Assembly: GCF_000732535.1 (NCBI RefSeq)
Contig: NZ_APNK01000023.1
Location: forward strand, 1 to 60,532
Direction of reading: 5' to 3'
Source of the DNA: Salinisphaera hydrothermalis C41B8
GTDB lineage: Bacteria; Pseudomonadota; Gammaproteobacteria; Nevskiales; Salinisphaeraceae
DNA length: 60,532 bases
The notes under the pieces are model-generated. The model worked only from the letters and a program-made list of their open reading frames with translations. It did no database searches and was not told the origin of the DNA. Below, piece by piece: positions 36,362 through 45,421 of the stretch. The stretch's first letter is position 1; each line of letters begins with the position of its first letter. The translations under genes were made by a program, and so were the position numbers.

Positions 36362-37633
36362 TCAGGCGGAGTCGAGCCCCATGCCACGGCGGCCGTGTTC
36401 GTTCAGATCGGTTGCCCCGAAGCGGTTCGACCAGTCGGCCTCGTAATGCTCGGCCGGGAAATCGTCGGGCGAGTGGCCTTGTTCAAAGGCGCGGGCAACG
36501 CGCTGCGCGTAATGCGCGTTGCGATCGCACCACGGCGCAGCGGGGATGTAGATTACGTTGCTCCACCCGGTCTGATTCTCGACCGGCGCGACCGAATGGA
36601 TCACGTCGCAGTGCCACCAGACCGAGTCGCCTGCGTTGATCTCAGGAACACCGGTCAACGCCCGCATGAGCAACGGATGCCATCGTTCGCTGATCGGTAG
36701 GGCCTGGTGTGGGGCGGCGCCGCATAGCGAGTCTTCCGGCACATCCGAGAGCAACGGCCGCAGCAGCACGTAGATGATGGCCGCCGGGATCGGCACGGTA
36801 TGCAGCACGCCCTGATCGGCCGGCATGTCGGATAGCGCGGTCCAGCCCTGGAACGTGCGAAACGCCGAGCACATGGTGGAACTTTCATATTCGTCGATGG
36901 TGCTCCGCCAGGCCGCGTCCCACGGATCGTACCGGTCGAACGCGTGGTTCAGAACATGCCGAAATACTTTCTGATACGCCGGATGTAGCCAGCGCTCGAT
37001 CGAGCCGGAGTCGACATGCGCGCCCAGTCCGTCGGAGGTCGTGCCCGGCGGGCGCCGACGCACGCGATCCGGGTAGAGCAGATTACGATCCGGATCGAAC
37101 CATGTCTGTCCTTCCGATTGGTGCGCCCACAGCCGATTCATGAACGACTGGACCGTGGCCATGCGCTCGTCCTGCCGTGCTTCCATCTGGGCGTGCGACC
37201 AGTAGATCGGAAGAATCGGCGGGCGCGATGCCGACAAACTGCCGAAGAAATCATCGGCCGGGCCGCGATAGACGTTGTCGAAGTCGTTGTCGTCCAGATA
37301 CGCCACCAGCGAGCGATCCCATTCAGCCGCCCGGTCGTGCGGAAAGTGATTGCGGATCACCGCACAGCCGCGGCGTTTGATATCCCGTATCTGCGCATCG
37401 GTGACACGGCCGTCCGCAAGTGCGTCGTACTCGATCTGTGGCCAGACGTTGCTGCCGGCCGCACGAGCCGACTCGATGTCCTCGACCTCTCGTTCGATAA
37501 ATGTCTCGACCGTCTTGAACAGTCCTTCAACGTCGCCGATCTGCGCTCGTGCCGCCTGTTTCAGCGAGCGGATCTGGTCCGAAAGATCATGCGGCAGTGT
37601 AGAAGCCGAGACGGCCAGCGCGGTATCCGACAT
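36362..37633 (-). CDS. DUF1479 (YbiU-like) putative Fe(II)/2-oxoglutarate dioxygenase
   Basis: 423 aa from the ATG at 37633 (MSDTAL, with GGTGA upstream). DUF1479 signatures: IKRRGCAVIRNHFPHDRAAEWDRSLVAYLDDNDF, IYWSHAQMEARQDERMATVQSFMNRLW, GLGAHVDSGSIERWLHPAYQKVFRHV, and VWWHCDVIHSVAPVENQTGWSNVIYIPAAP. The HVD and later histidine fit a facial triad of 2-oxoglutarate oxygenases. The substrate of the family is unknown. It is divergent from a ROK regulator with 106 bases between, so probably controlled by it and a sugar-like signal. Confidence 0.92.
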   Translation of the reverse strand: MSDTALAVSASTLPHDLSDQIRSLKQAARAQIGDVEGLFKTVETFIEREVEDIESARAAGSNVWPQIEYDALADGRVTDAQIRDIKRRGCAVIRNHFPHDRAAEWDRSLVAYLDDNDFDNVYRGPADDFFGSLSASRPPILPIYWSHAQMEARQDERMATVQSFMNRLWAHQSEGQTWFDPDRNLLYPDRVRRRPPGTTSDGLGAHVDSGSIERWLHPAYQKVFRHVLNHAFDRYDPWDAAWRSTIDEYESSTMCSAFRTFQGWTALSDMPADQGVLHTVPIPAAIIYVLLRPLLSDVPEDSLCGAAPHQALPISERWHPLLMRALTGVPEINAGDSVWWHCDVIHSVAPVENQTGWSNVIYIPAAPWCDRNAHYAQRVARAFEQGHSPDDFPAEHYEADWSNRFGATDLNEHGRRGMGLDSA

Positions 37634-37739
37634 GCGGGTCACCGTTAGTTTGTAAATGGGGTTAACTATTAGGCTATAACCATAGCTTTTCGCCGCGGCA
37701 GCTGTCACGCTTAATCGGGTCAATTTCGACAAAAGTGCT
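37634..37739. promoter_or_regulatory. Divergent regulatory region between DUF1479 and ROK genes
   Basis: AT-rich spacer with GGTTA...TAACC arms (GGTTAACTATTAGGCTATAACC, 37661-37682 approximately) near its middle. The arms are only five bases long, so an operator is suggested, not shown. Confidence 0.35.
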
Positions 37740-38867
37740 ATGACCGCACAGCAACCGACGTTATGCGATGAGCCGGCGCTAATGGCCATCACTGATGTGG
37801 ATCGCCAGTTTTTCCATCATTTGATCGCCTATGGGCAGACCTCTCGCGCCGCGCTTTCGGCCGATATCGGTATTTCCCGTCCCACGGCTTCCCAGTCGGC
37901 GAGGCGACTCCTAAGAGCCGATATCATTCGAGAAACGGGCCGGCCAAGCGTCCAGCGCGGACGCGTGCCGCTGCTATACGACGTCAACGGCGCCCGGGGC
38001 TACACCCTGAGTCTGGCCCTGGATCACGATTGGATCGGGCTGCGTGTCAGCGACTTGTCGCGGCGAGTGCTCTGGGAAAAAATCGAGCAATCCACCCCGG
38101 AAACCACAGCCGGGCTGCTGATTGAGCGAAGCCGAGCCCTGGTCGCTGAAGGGCGAGCGCGTGCGACCGGCGAATGCCTTGCTGTGACCTGTTCGGTGGC
38201 TGACCCGGTCGACCCCTGGACGGGGCAAGTGATCGATATGCCAAATTCGCCGTTCACCGCGGGGCACATCGACGTGGGCTCGGCGATTTTCGAGCTCGCC
38301 CCCGATCGGCTGCATGTCGACAACGATGTGCATTGGGCCGCGTTCGCCGAGAGCCGGATCGGTCTGATGTGTTCGCAGCCGAATTTTCTGTATGTCTTCA
38401 TCGGCGCCGGCATCGGTTCGGCGATTTACGTCAACGGCGCGCTATATCGAGGCGCGTCGGGGCTTGCCGGCGAGATCGGCCATGCCCGGGTCGCGCCGGG
38501 CCAAACGCTGGTCGAGCGTTTGATCGAATTGGGCGTCGCCTCGCCGGACGATTCCTCGATCGATACCGACAAGCTGATCGAGGCGTTCGAAACCGGGCCA
38601 GCGGGCGACAAGGCCAAAGCCGTGATCAACGCGATCGCCTGGGCGATCGCCAACACTATCATCACGCTGAACCCGGCCGTGGTGGTATTCGCTGGTCGGG
38701 TTTTCGGTACTCCGGCGTTTTCCAGTCGCCTGCGAGGTGCGGTGCTGAACATGCTGCCGACGCCCATCGATATTCGGGAAACGGCGTTCGGCCCCTACGC
38801 TCCGTTGCTGGGCGCGACCCTCGGCGCCGCGGAGCGCGCGGAGTCTTATCTGAATCTGAGGCATTAG
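37740..38867 (+). CDS. ROK family transcriptional regulator
   Basis: 375 aa; a start at 37782 is also possible. An N-terminal winged helix (HLIAYGQTSRAALSADIGISRPTASQSARRLLRADIIRETGRP) precedes a ROK/hexokinase-like domain with LHVDNDVHWAAFAESRIG, FIGAGIGSAIYVNGALYRGASGLAGEIGHARV. The usual zinc motif CxCGxxGCxE after GHxxV is absent: the sequence continues APGQTLVERLIELG, as in some divergent NagC/XylR relatives. It is divergent from DUF1479. Confidence 0.92.
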   Translation: MTAQQPTLCDEPALMAITDVDRQFFHHLIAYGQTSRAALSADIGISRPTASQSARRLLRADIIRETGRPSVQRGRVPLLYDVNGARGYTLSLALDHDWIGLRVSDLSRRVLWEKIEQSTPETTAGLLIERSRALVAEGRARATGECLAVTCSVADPVDPWTGQVIDMPNSPFTAGHIDVGSAIFELAPDRLHVDNDVHWAAFAESRIGLMCSQPNFLYVFIGAGIGSAIYVNGALYRGASGLAGEIGHARVAPGQTLVERLIELGVASPDDSSIDTDKLIEAFETGPAGDKAKAVINAIAWAIANTIITLNPAVVVFAGRVFGTPAFSSRLRGAVLNMLPTPIDIRETAFGPYAPLLGATLGAAERAESYLNLRH

Positions 38868-39286
38868 ATGCTCGGCATGGGCGACGAGCCCGAATAGGCA
38901 ACGTCATTTCCCACGAAACGAGTACGCCGCCGCTGAGCAGGCCGGCGCCGGCTGGGCGGCCCTGCGAGGGAGCCACGGCATCGGCCTGTGCGTGCAGGGC
39001 AAGCCAGCCGCCCCGCGGATCGTGAGCGACGGGGTCCAAGGACGGCTTTGCCCGACGACGGCGCCACGCCCGGTCAGCGGACTGCCTGCATGTGTTCACG
39101 GGCGACCATCGGGGCTTTCTTCCGAGCGTCAATTCCGCCGTCGGGAGCCTATCGCAGCTCGTCGTAACCTACGGTTTGCCTTGAAAAACCAATCGGGTGT
39201 CTGCATCAACCAATCACCAGCGGACGGTAAGACCGGGCTCGTACCGGCTTGCCAGTGCCGCACCATTGAGTGTTTTGGAGAGCCGT
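38868..39286. other. Intergenic region without a supportable gene
   Basis: About 420 bases after the ROK gene. GC-rich in its first half, with frames on both strands but no family signature. It should include the promoter of the aldehyde dehydrogenase; TTGAAAAACC at about 39180 is the only AT-rich word of note. Confidence 0.4.
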
Positions 39287-40666
39287 ATGACGGAACCCGT
39301 GAAAAGCATCAACCCGGCCAACGGCCGTACGATTCGTGAATTCGAAACGATCACGGACGAACAGCTGCAACAGAAGATCCAGCAGACCCACGAGGCGTTT
39401 GTTGATTGGAAACAACGCTCGCTCGACGAACGCGGCGCCATCATTCGCAAGGTGGGCGAGCTGCTGGTCGAGCGCAAGGATCGGCTGACGCGCCTGGCGA
39501 CCGAAGAGATGGGTAAACCGATCGCGGAGGCGCCGGGTGAGATCGATCTCTGTAAAGGCATCTGCGATTACAGTGCCGACAACGCGGCGGAGGTGCTTGC
39601 CGACGAGCAGCGCGATCTGCCCGGCGGTCGAGCGATCGTCAGCCATCAACCGATCGGCATCATTTTCGGCATCCAGCCCTGGAATTTCCCCTTCTATCAG
39701 GTCATCCGTTATACGGTCGCCAACCTGATGGCCGGCAACACCGTGTTGCTCAAGCATGCGCCCAACGTCTGGGGCTGCGCCGAGGCACTGGAAGAGATCT
39801 TCCGCGACGCCGGCTTGCCCGAGAACGCGTTCAACGTGCTCTACATCCGCGACGAGCAGGCCAGCCAGGTCACCGAGCATCGGCTCGTGCGCGGCGTGAC
39901 CTTTACCGGCAGCGCGGCCACCGGCCGCAAGATCGCCGCGGATGCCGGCCAGCACATCAAGAAGACGGTGCTCGAGCTCGGCAGTAACGATGCGTTCCTG
40001 GTGCTGGAAGACGCGGATATCGACAAGGCTGTGAATGCCTGCGTGACCGGCCGCATCAACAACAACGGCCAGACTTGCGTTGCCGCCAAACGCTTCGTCG
40101 TGGTGGACGCGGTGTACGACAAATTCCGCGATGCCTACGTCGAAAAAATGAAGCAGATCGAGTTCGGCGATCCGTCGGACGAAAACACCCAGCTCGGCCC
40201 GCTCGCCCGTGAAGACTTGCGCGACAAACTGCACGAGCAAGTCCGGGAATCGGTCGAGAAGGGCGCCACGGCCACCATCGGCGGCGAAGTGCCGGACGTC
40301 GAAGGCTTCTTCTATCCGGTCACGGTGCTGGAAAACGTCAAGCCGGGTATGCCGGCCTATGACGGCGAACTGTTCGGCCCGGTGGCCTCGCTCATTCGGG
40401 CGAAGGACGAGGCGGATGCCATTCGCATCGCCAACGATTCGGTCTACGGCCTGGGTGGCGGCGTATTCTCGGAAGACGAGGATCGTGCCGTGCGTCTGGC
40501 TCGTGACCACTTCGATACTGGCATGGTGAGCATCAACGGCTACTACATTGCCCAGCCCAACCTGCCGTTCGGCGGCGTGAAGGACAGCGGCTACGGTCGC
40601 GAACACGGCGGCTTTGGCATGCGTGAGTTCGTCAACAGCAAGTCGCTGATGATTTCTCAGCAGTAA
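39287..40666 (+). CDS. NAD(P)-dependent succinate-semialdehyde-type aldehyde dehydrogenase (Sad/YneI-like)
   Basis: 459 aa. It oxidises an aldehyde, probably succinate semialdehyde, to the acid. Aldehyde dehydrogenase motifs: IGIIFGIQPWNFPFYQVIR (catalytic Asn), VTFTGSAATGRKIAADAG, catalytic Glu in VLELGSNDAF, and catalytic Cys in NNNGQTCVAAKRF; C-terminal NLPFGGVKDSGYGREHGGFGMREF. LELGSNDAF rather than LELGGxxP matches the short Sad/YneI branch. The start at 39287 follows TTGGAG. A perfect terminator follows. Confidence 0.94.
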   Translation: MTEPVKSINPANGRTIREFETITDEQLQQKIQQTHEAFVDWKQRSLDERGAIIRKVGELLVERKDRLTRLATEEMGKPIAEAPGEIDLCKGICDYSADNAAEVLADEQRDLPGGRAIVSHQPIGIIFGIQPWNFPFYQVIRYTVANLMAGNTVLLKHAPNVWGCAEALEEIFRDAGLPENAFNVLYIRDEQASQVTEHRLVRGVTFTGSAATGRKIAADAGQHIKKTVLELGSNDAFLVLEDADIDKAVNACVTGRINNNGQTCVAAKRFVVVDAVYDKFRDAYVEKMKQIEFGDPSDENTQLGPLAREDLRDKLHEQVRESVEKGATATIGGEVPDVEGFFYPVTVLENVKPGMPAYDGELFGPVASLIRAKDEADAIRIANDSVYGLGGGVFSEDEDRAVRLARDHFDTGMVSINGYYIAQPNLPFGGVKDSGYGREHGGFGMREFVNSKSLMISQQ

Positions 40667-40717
40667 GCCAAACGTTGCCCACCGGTGATACGGCCGCCCA
40701 CGTGGCGGCCTCGGTAC

Positions 40718-40750
40718 AAAAGCTCCCGGCGTCACGCCGGGAGCTTTTTT
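40718..40750 (+). terminator. Rho-independent terminator
   Basis: AAAAGCTCCCGGCG-TCA-CGCCGGGAGCTTTTTT, more than 12 perfect pairs with a three-base loop and a T tract, 52 bases after the aldehyde dehydrogenase stop. A smaller hairpin (GGCCGCC/GGCGGCC) lies just before it at 40692-40710. Confidence 0.93.
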
Positions 40751-40874
40751 GTGTTCTTCGAGGCGATTTCGCTCAGATGGCGCTGGCCCACGCCGAGGAT
40801 GCCCGACGCGTAAGATGGCCCCGCTGGCGCAGCCCGCGCGCCGGCACATCGTGCCCACTAACCTGAGCGAGTGT

Positions 40875-41465
40875 ATGTCGAACGATCGTATGCGCGAGCA
40901 GTTGGCGTTTCTCGCCGAAATCGATGCGTTGAAAACCATCGTACGCCAATCCCCGTTGGCCGATCGGAGCCGTCGTGAGAACTCGGCGGAGCATTCCTGG
41001 CATCTGGCCATGTTCGCGCTCGTGTTCGCGGACGACGCGACCGTCGATACTGCCCGGGTGATCCAGATGCTGCTCGTCCACGACATTGTCGAAATCGATG
41101 CCGGTGATACGCCGATTCATGGCGACCACGATCGACAGGCTGTGGCGGCTCGGGAAGAGGCGGCGGCCGATCGCTTGTTCGGCATTCTGCCCGAGGATCA
41201 GGCCGCAAATCTGCTCGCGCTCTGGCAGGAATTCGAGGCGGCCCAAACGCCGGAAGCCCGGTTCGCCAAGGCGCTTGATCGTCTGCAGCCGCTATTGCTG
41301 AATACGCTGACCGGTGGTGGCACGTGGGCCGAAAACGGCGTCTCCGAGGCCGACGTTCTCGCCCGTTACGGGCCCACCATCGAGCGCGGGTCAACCGCGT
41401 TGTGGCGCCACGCGCGAACGCTGGTCGAGCGTCATTTCGCTGATGCCGGCGTGGATCGTGGATAA
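40875..41465 (+). CDS. HD domain-containing hydrolase
   Basis: 196 aa from ATG 40875. Metal-binding HD pattern: RRENSAEHSWHLAMFALVFADDATVDTARVIQMLLVHDIVEIDAGDTPIHGD (H near 38, HD near 68, D further on). It falls with HD_3-type proteins such as YfbR-like 5'-deoxynucleotidases, which hydrolyse dNMPs, but the substrate is not established here. It follows the terminator, so it has its own promoter. Confidence 0.87.
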   Translation: MSNDRMREQLAFLAEIDALKTIVRQSPLADRSRRENSAEHSWHLAMFALVFADDATVDTARVIQMLLVHDIVEIDAGDTPIHGDHDRQAVAAREEAAADRLFGILPEDQAANLLALWQEFEAAQTPEARFAKALDRLQPLLLNTLTGGGTWAENGVSEADVLARYGPTIERGSTALWRHARTLVERHFADAGVDRG

Positions 41466-41818
41466 CAAACAATTCGTTGCGGCCCGCAACGGCCCTGCCT
41501 GGGCACGAGTAACGATCACACGAGTGGCCAGTCGGGCGTGTCGACCGGGTCGGTTGGTCGCTGCGATCGACATATTCGGCGCGGGCGGGCCTCCTGGCAG
41601 CGTCCGGTTCGACCGGGGGGCGCGACTCGAAAAATAGAAGGGCGCCTCGAGTCTTGCTATTGTCCACCGAGCTTCACGGTACGGAAAGACGCACAAGCAG
41701 GCCCTGGCTATACCGCCATGCAGGTCGACGGCGCCGGCCATGCGGTGGTGGACGCACCGATAATCGAACACGTCGTAAGGCGCGTGTTCCAGTGTTCGGG
41801 TTGGGGGGTAGAACAACC
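41466..41818. other. Intergenic region without a supportable gene
   Basis: About 350 bases. It holds the promoter of the GGDEF gene; a TATTGT word at about 41657 resembles a -10. No gene seen. Confidence 0.4.
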
Positions 41819-42916
41819 ATGCCAAGGGACGTCTCGGACGGGCGTTACGTGCATACCGCGGTGGTCGTCATGATGTCGCTGGCGATTTTCGCCTCCGCCT
41901 CGGCCACGCTCGTGAACGCGCTAAACCCCGGAAGCCATCTGATGGACGTGGTTGTACCGCCCCTGATGTGCCTGGTATTCGCCGGCTCGCTCGTTGCGCT
42001 GGTACGCCATCCCGAATGGCTATTGCCGGTCACCCGGTCGGCATTATCCGCGTCCAGCGTCGCGCTTATTGCACCTACTTGGCTATATACCGTGCAGGCG
42101 CTTACAACCCCGGGTACCCAGCTCATCGCGATACTGCCGCCGATCTCATCGCTGCTGGTGGTGCTGATCGTCATGGTGATGTTCTTCTTCCCATTACGCC
42201 AAGCGTTCTGTATCGCACTCTTGCTCTGGCTATTGATCGCCTTGCCGGTGCTGATTTATCTGGTGGCACATCCGGCCGAAATGTGGACACCCCGTGGCAC
42301 CAGCCTGCTGATGACCTATGGCCCGATCATCCTCATGCTCGTCGTGCTGTTGCCCATGCTGTCGGGCATGCACGGCACGATCGATCGCCTGGCCTCGGAT
42401 CGCGTATCGATGGAGGCGCTGATCAATCTCGATCCGTTGACGAAAATCCACAATCGGCGCGTTAGCGAGCAACTCCTGAAAAACTGTATCGCCGAGCGGA
42501 TTGGCGGCGGCGTCATCATGTTCGACCTGGACCGGTTCAAAGCAATCAATGACACGTACGGCCACGCCGTCGGCGACCAGGTACTCACCGCCGTGGCAGC
42601 CCGCTGCAAGGCGCTTTTGCGTGCCAACGAGTGCGTCTCGCGATGGGGTGGCGAAGAATTTCTGGTCGTCATTCCCGGCGCCGACGATGTCGTCGTCCGT
42701 CAGGTAGCGGAACGCCTGCGGCGGGCGATTGCGAATGCGCCGATCGGCGCTGTACCCCGAGTGACCGCGTCGTTCGGCGTTACGACGATCCGCCCGGACG
42801 ATAGCCTAGCTGGGGTACTGGAGCGAGCCGACCGGGCGCTTTATCGGAGCAAGCAGCGCGGCCGTAATCGCGTCGCCGTCTCGCCGGCCTTGTTGGACGG
42901 CGAGCCGATGGCCTGA
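41819..42916 (+). CDS. Membrane-bound GGDEF diguanylate cyclase
   Basis: 365 aa. About six membrane helices (residues 10-185: VVVMMSLAIFASASATLV, VVPPLMCLVFAGSLVALV, SSLLVVLIVMVMFFFPL, FCIALLLWLLIALPVLIYLV, and others), then a GGDEF domain from about 205: INLDPLTKIHNRRVSEQLL, IMFDLDRFKAINDTYGHAVGDQVL, and WGGEEFLVVIPGAD. The active site is intact (GGEEF); no RxxD inhibitory site is obvious. GGGGGTA precedes the start. It makes cyclic di-GMP at the membrane. Confidence 0.94.
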   Translation: MPRDVSDGRYVHTAVVVMMSLAIFASASATLVNALNPGSHLMDVVVPPLMCLVFAGSLVALVRHPEWLLPVTRSALSASSVALIAPTWLYTVQALTTPGTQLIAILPPISSLLVVLIVMVMFFFPLRQAFCIALLLWLLIALPVLIYLVAHPAEMWTPRGTSLLMTYGPIILMLVVLLPMLSGMHGTIDRLASDRVSMEALINLDPLTKIHNRRVSEQLLKNCIAERIGGGVIMFDLDRFKAINDTYGHAVGDQVLTAVAARCKALLRANECVSRWGGEEFLVVIPGADDVVVRQVAERLRRAIANAPIGAVPRVTASFGVTTIRPDDSLAGVLERADRALYRSKQRGRNRVAVSPALLDGEPMA

Positions 42917-43059
42917 GCGTCGACACGGCGTGCGCCCCGCGAGGCGTGAGAACCGGGCGCCCGCGGCGCGAGGCCGGGCGCCGTGTGTGGCTTCGGGCAC
43001 GAACGCCGCGGCATCAGAGGCCCGGCGTTCGCAGGCCGCCGCAAGTGGCCGGGTAGCCG

Positions 43060-44211
43060 CTACCAGAAGCTGTAGCGGGCGTCGTCGTTCAGCGCCACGA
43101 GCGGCTTTCGCGCAATGACACGCGAGCCCAGCTTCACCACCAGATGCCCGATCGGCTGGCCTTTCTTGATGGGCGCCGTAATCGAACCGGGCAGCTCTAC
43201 ATGAGCTTTCAGCTCGGAATACTGGCCGCGCGGCACCGTGGCATACAGCGAATGCCGTAGCCCAAGCGCCACCTTGTCCTTCTCGCCGTGCGCCACCTTC
43301 GCCTTGATCACCGACTGGCCTGCGTCGTACACCTTGTGCACGGCATAGTTGTGAAACCCGTAGTCCAACAGCGAGCCGGTGACCTTGGCCAGATTGATGT
43401 AGTTGGCCGCGCTCGAAGCCTTCGGCTTGTCGGCGCCCATCACCACGCCGATCAACCGCATGCCGTGGCGCTCGGCCGAGGCTGCGAGGTTGTAGCCCAC
43501 CGCGCTCACGTAACCCGGCTTGAGACCGTCTACACTGGGATCGCGCCACAGCAGCTTGTTGTAGTTGTTCTGGTGGATGTGGTTCCAGGTGAACGACTTC
43601 AGCGCGAAGAAGCGTTCGTAGTCGTCCGGGAACTGGCGGATGATCGCCCGCGACAACTTGGCCAGATCGAGCGCCGAGCTGTGTAGGCCCGGCTTGGGCA
43701 GCCCGTTCGGGTCCGTGTAATGCGTGTCGTGCAACCCGAGCTGGCGTGCCTGCTGGTTCATTCGCGCCACAAACGCCTGCTCGCTACCGGCGACCCCTTC
43801 GGCCAGGGTCATCGCGGCGTCGTTACCCGATGGCACCAGCATGCCTTTCAACAGATTGTCGACGCTCACGTCCGAGCCGACCTTCAGGAACATGCGCGAG
43901 CCGCCTTCATGCCAGGCTTTCTTGCTCACATGGAACTTCGTATCCAGCGAAATATGGCCGCGCTTGATGTCCTGGAACACGATGTACGCGGTCATCAGCT
44001 TTGTCGTACTCGCGGGCGCCAATTCCTTGTCCCGGTCCTTGGCCGCGAGTATCTGCCCGGTTCGATAGTCCATCAACACGTACGCCTTGGCATCCAGCGG
44101 CGGCAGCGACGGCACGATAACCGGCGGCGTCGCGGGCGTATCGGCAGCCGAGGCGGCGCCGCTGAAGGCCGACATAACGAACAGACACGAACAAAAAACT
44201 GACTTCCGCAT
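43060..44211 (-). CDS. dacA: D-alanyl-D-alanine carboxypeptidase, PBP5/6 type, with altered KTG motif
   Basis: 383 aa, exported (signal peptide MRKSVFCSCLFVMSAFSGAASA), periplasmic. It trims pentapeptide stems in peptidoglycan. SxxK is S68-T-T-K71 (ASTTKLMTAY), SGN is 128-130 (VPSGNDAAM); the third motif, usually KTG as in VDGLKTGHT, reads K231-P232-G233 (VDGLKPGYVSAVGYN). The C-terminal beta domain (res 290-383) has PITAPIKKGQPIGHL and ends FW without an obvious membrane-binding amphipathic helix. Activity may be altered by the proline. Confidence 0.92.
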   Translation of the reverse strand: MRKSVFCSCLFVMSAFSGAASAADTPATPPVIVPSLPPLDAKAYVLMDYRTGQILAAKDRDKELAPASTTKLMTAYIVFQDIKRGHISLDTKFHVSKKAWHEGGSRMFLKVGSDVSVDNLLKGMLVPSGNDAAMTLAEGVAGSEQAFVARMNQQARQLGLHDTHYTDPNGLPKPGLHSSALDLAKLSRAIIRQFPDDYERFFALKSFTWNHIHQNNYNKLLWRDPSVDGLKPGYVSAVGYNLAASAERHGMRLIGVVMGADKPKASSAANYINLAKVTGSLLDYGFHNYAVHKVYDAGQSVIKAKVAHGEKDKVALGLRHSLYATVPRGQYSELKAHVELPGSITAPIKKGQPIGHLVVKLGSRVIARKPLVALNDDARYSFW

Positions 44212-44551
44212 GAGGTGATAAGACCGTAGAAACCGAGGGCTGGATAATGAGCGGGGCTCGTCGAAGCGGGGATTCTACAGTCAGGCGGCGCGAGATACTG
44301 AAAGGTTTATCCGGTGCAACGAAGACGTGCCTGGGTTTCTGCTCTGCCGCGCGGGCCCGGTGGTTCGAATCAACGCCCCCGTTGGGCGGTAAGCCCACCG
44401 GGCCGATTTTGCGACGTTCGGGCCGACGCGTGCTCGTGCCAGGGAGCCAGGCAGGACTGCCCGAAGGCGTGTCACTCTCGGCCGGCAGAGGTTTTAAGCG
44501 TTGGCGGCCGCCGCTACGTGCCGTGCCGCTACAGCCGCGATAGTCAGGGCA
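44212..44551. other. Intergenic region, tRNA-like T-loop but no tRNA
   Basis: A GGTTCGAATC word at about 44371-44382 looks like a tRNA T arm, but its flanks do not pair and no acceptor stem or anticodon arm can be drawn, so no tRNA is called. No open frame has a recognisable product. Confidence 0.45.
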
Positions 44552-44935
44552 CTACTTCGCGTCGTCGACCATACGGATGGTTTTTTCTTCCACTTCCGTG
44601 GCGACCGATGCCAGCGCGGAGTCGTCGGACAAGGACGCGAGCATCGGCGCGGGGCGAATCAGCCCGATCCGGGTCTGCCCGTTTTCGGTGTAGACCGAGA
44701 TGCGGCAGGGCAGCGCCATATTCAGCCGCATGTCGGCGGACAGCACCTTAGCCGCCTGTCGCGGATTGCAGACCTCGAAAATCCGGCACTGCTCGTCGAA
44801 TGCGACCCCTTTGTCTCGCAACGTCGCGCCGAGATCGTGTATATGAAGAACCCCGAATCCATGCTGCTTGACCGCAGCCTCCAGATCCACCGATGCCTGG
44901 TCGAACGATTTGTCCGTCTCGACGATGTAATACAT
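44552..44935 (-). CDS. DUF302 domain protein
   Basis: 127 aa from ATG 44935 (MYYIVETD), with GAGGCGG upstream. DUF302 core: KSFDQASVDLEAAVKQHGFGVLHIHDLGATLRDKGVAFDEQCRIFEVCNPRQAAKVLSADMRLNMALPCRISVYTENGQTRIGLIRP. A cysteine in EVCNP and another in LPCRI are the conserved ones. The family is small, cytosolic or periplasmic, of unknown function, often near redox or metal genes. No signal peptide here. The palindromic element copy R1 begins 84 bases upstream of its start. Confidence 0.9.
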   Translation of the reverse strand: MYYIVETDKSFDQASVDLEAAVKQHGFGVLHIHDLGATLRDKGVAFDEQCRIFEVCNPRQAAKVLSADMRLNMALPCRISVYTENGQTRIGLIRPAPMLASLSDDSALASVATEVEEKTIRMVDDAK

Positions 44936-45018
44936 GTGCAGCCGCCTCGGGTCATGGTTTAACGACCACTGCAGCATAAAGACGACGCGTTCGGATTTCG
45001 CAAGCACGTCAGGCCGCG

Positions 45019-45292
45019 CTAGGGCGTGTTGCGGTTTCGTGTGCGCACCGCGTTGGCGTCCGCAAATCGTGTCCGGCAAGGCGCGAGTCGCCGCGTCGTG
45101 GCGTGCCACGACCCAGGCTCGCAACGCCGCCGGGCGCGATTTGCGGCCCAACCCGGAGGGACAAGCGCTGTTTTGTGGCAATCCAGCGTTGTCGCTCCCT
45201 CGCGTAGAACGACTACGCCACGTTCGCTACGCCTCGTCTTGCCGCAAAACTGCGCTTGGCGCGGACGCGCACGAAACCGCAACACGCCCTAG
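45019..45292 (-). repeat. CTAGGG palindromic element, copy R1 (inverted)
   Basis: 274 bp bounded by CTAGGGCGTGTTGCGG... and its mirror ...CCGCAACACGCCCTAG, with 23 perfect terminal pairs. An internal hairpin at 45162-45181/45239-45258 (CAAGCGC.GTTTTG.GGCAA type, two non-matching pairs) and a second one near 45056-45147 (CCGCAAAT...ATTTGCGG). The order of the two hairpins is opposite to R2, so it is in reverse orientation. GCCGC stands directly outside both ends, a possible target duplication. Open on both strands, it mimics an 88-codon gene. Confidence 0.9.
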
Positions 45293-45421
45293 GCCGCTCC
45301 GAGCGCAGCGCTCTCAGCAAAACGCAGGCCCGACGCCGGCTTCGGACGCCAGCGACGCCATGCGGATCGCAATCGCCGGGCGTTACGGGCTGTTCGGTTT
45401 GCGACCCGGCTTCATCGGCCC

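Noticed and set aside
44330-44400. tRNA-like GGTTCGAATC word
   Set aside because: The T stem does not pair properly, and no acceptor, D or anticodon arm can be drawn on either strand.
45019-45292. Open frames of 87-88 codons on both strands of each repeat copy
   Set aside because: The same peptide appears in every copy because the element is a near-palindrome. There is no ribosome site and no family; these are almost certainly not proteins.
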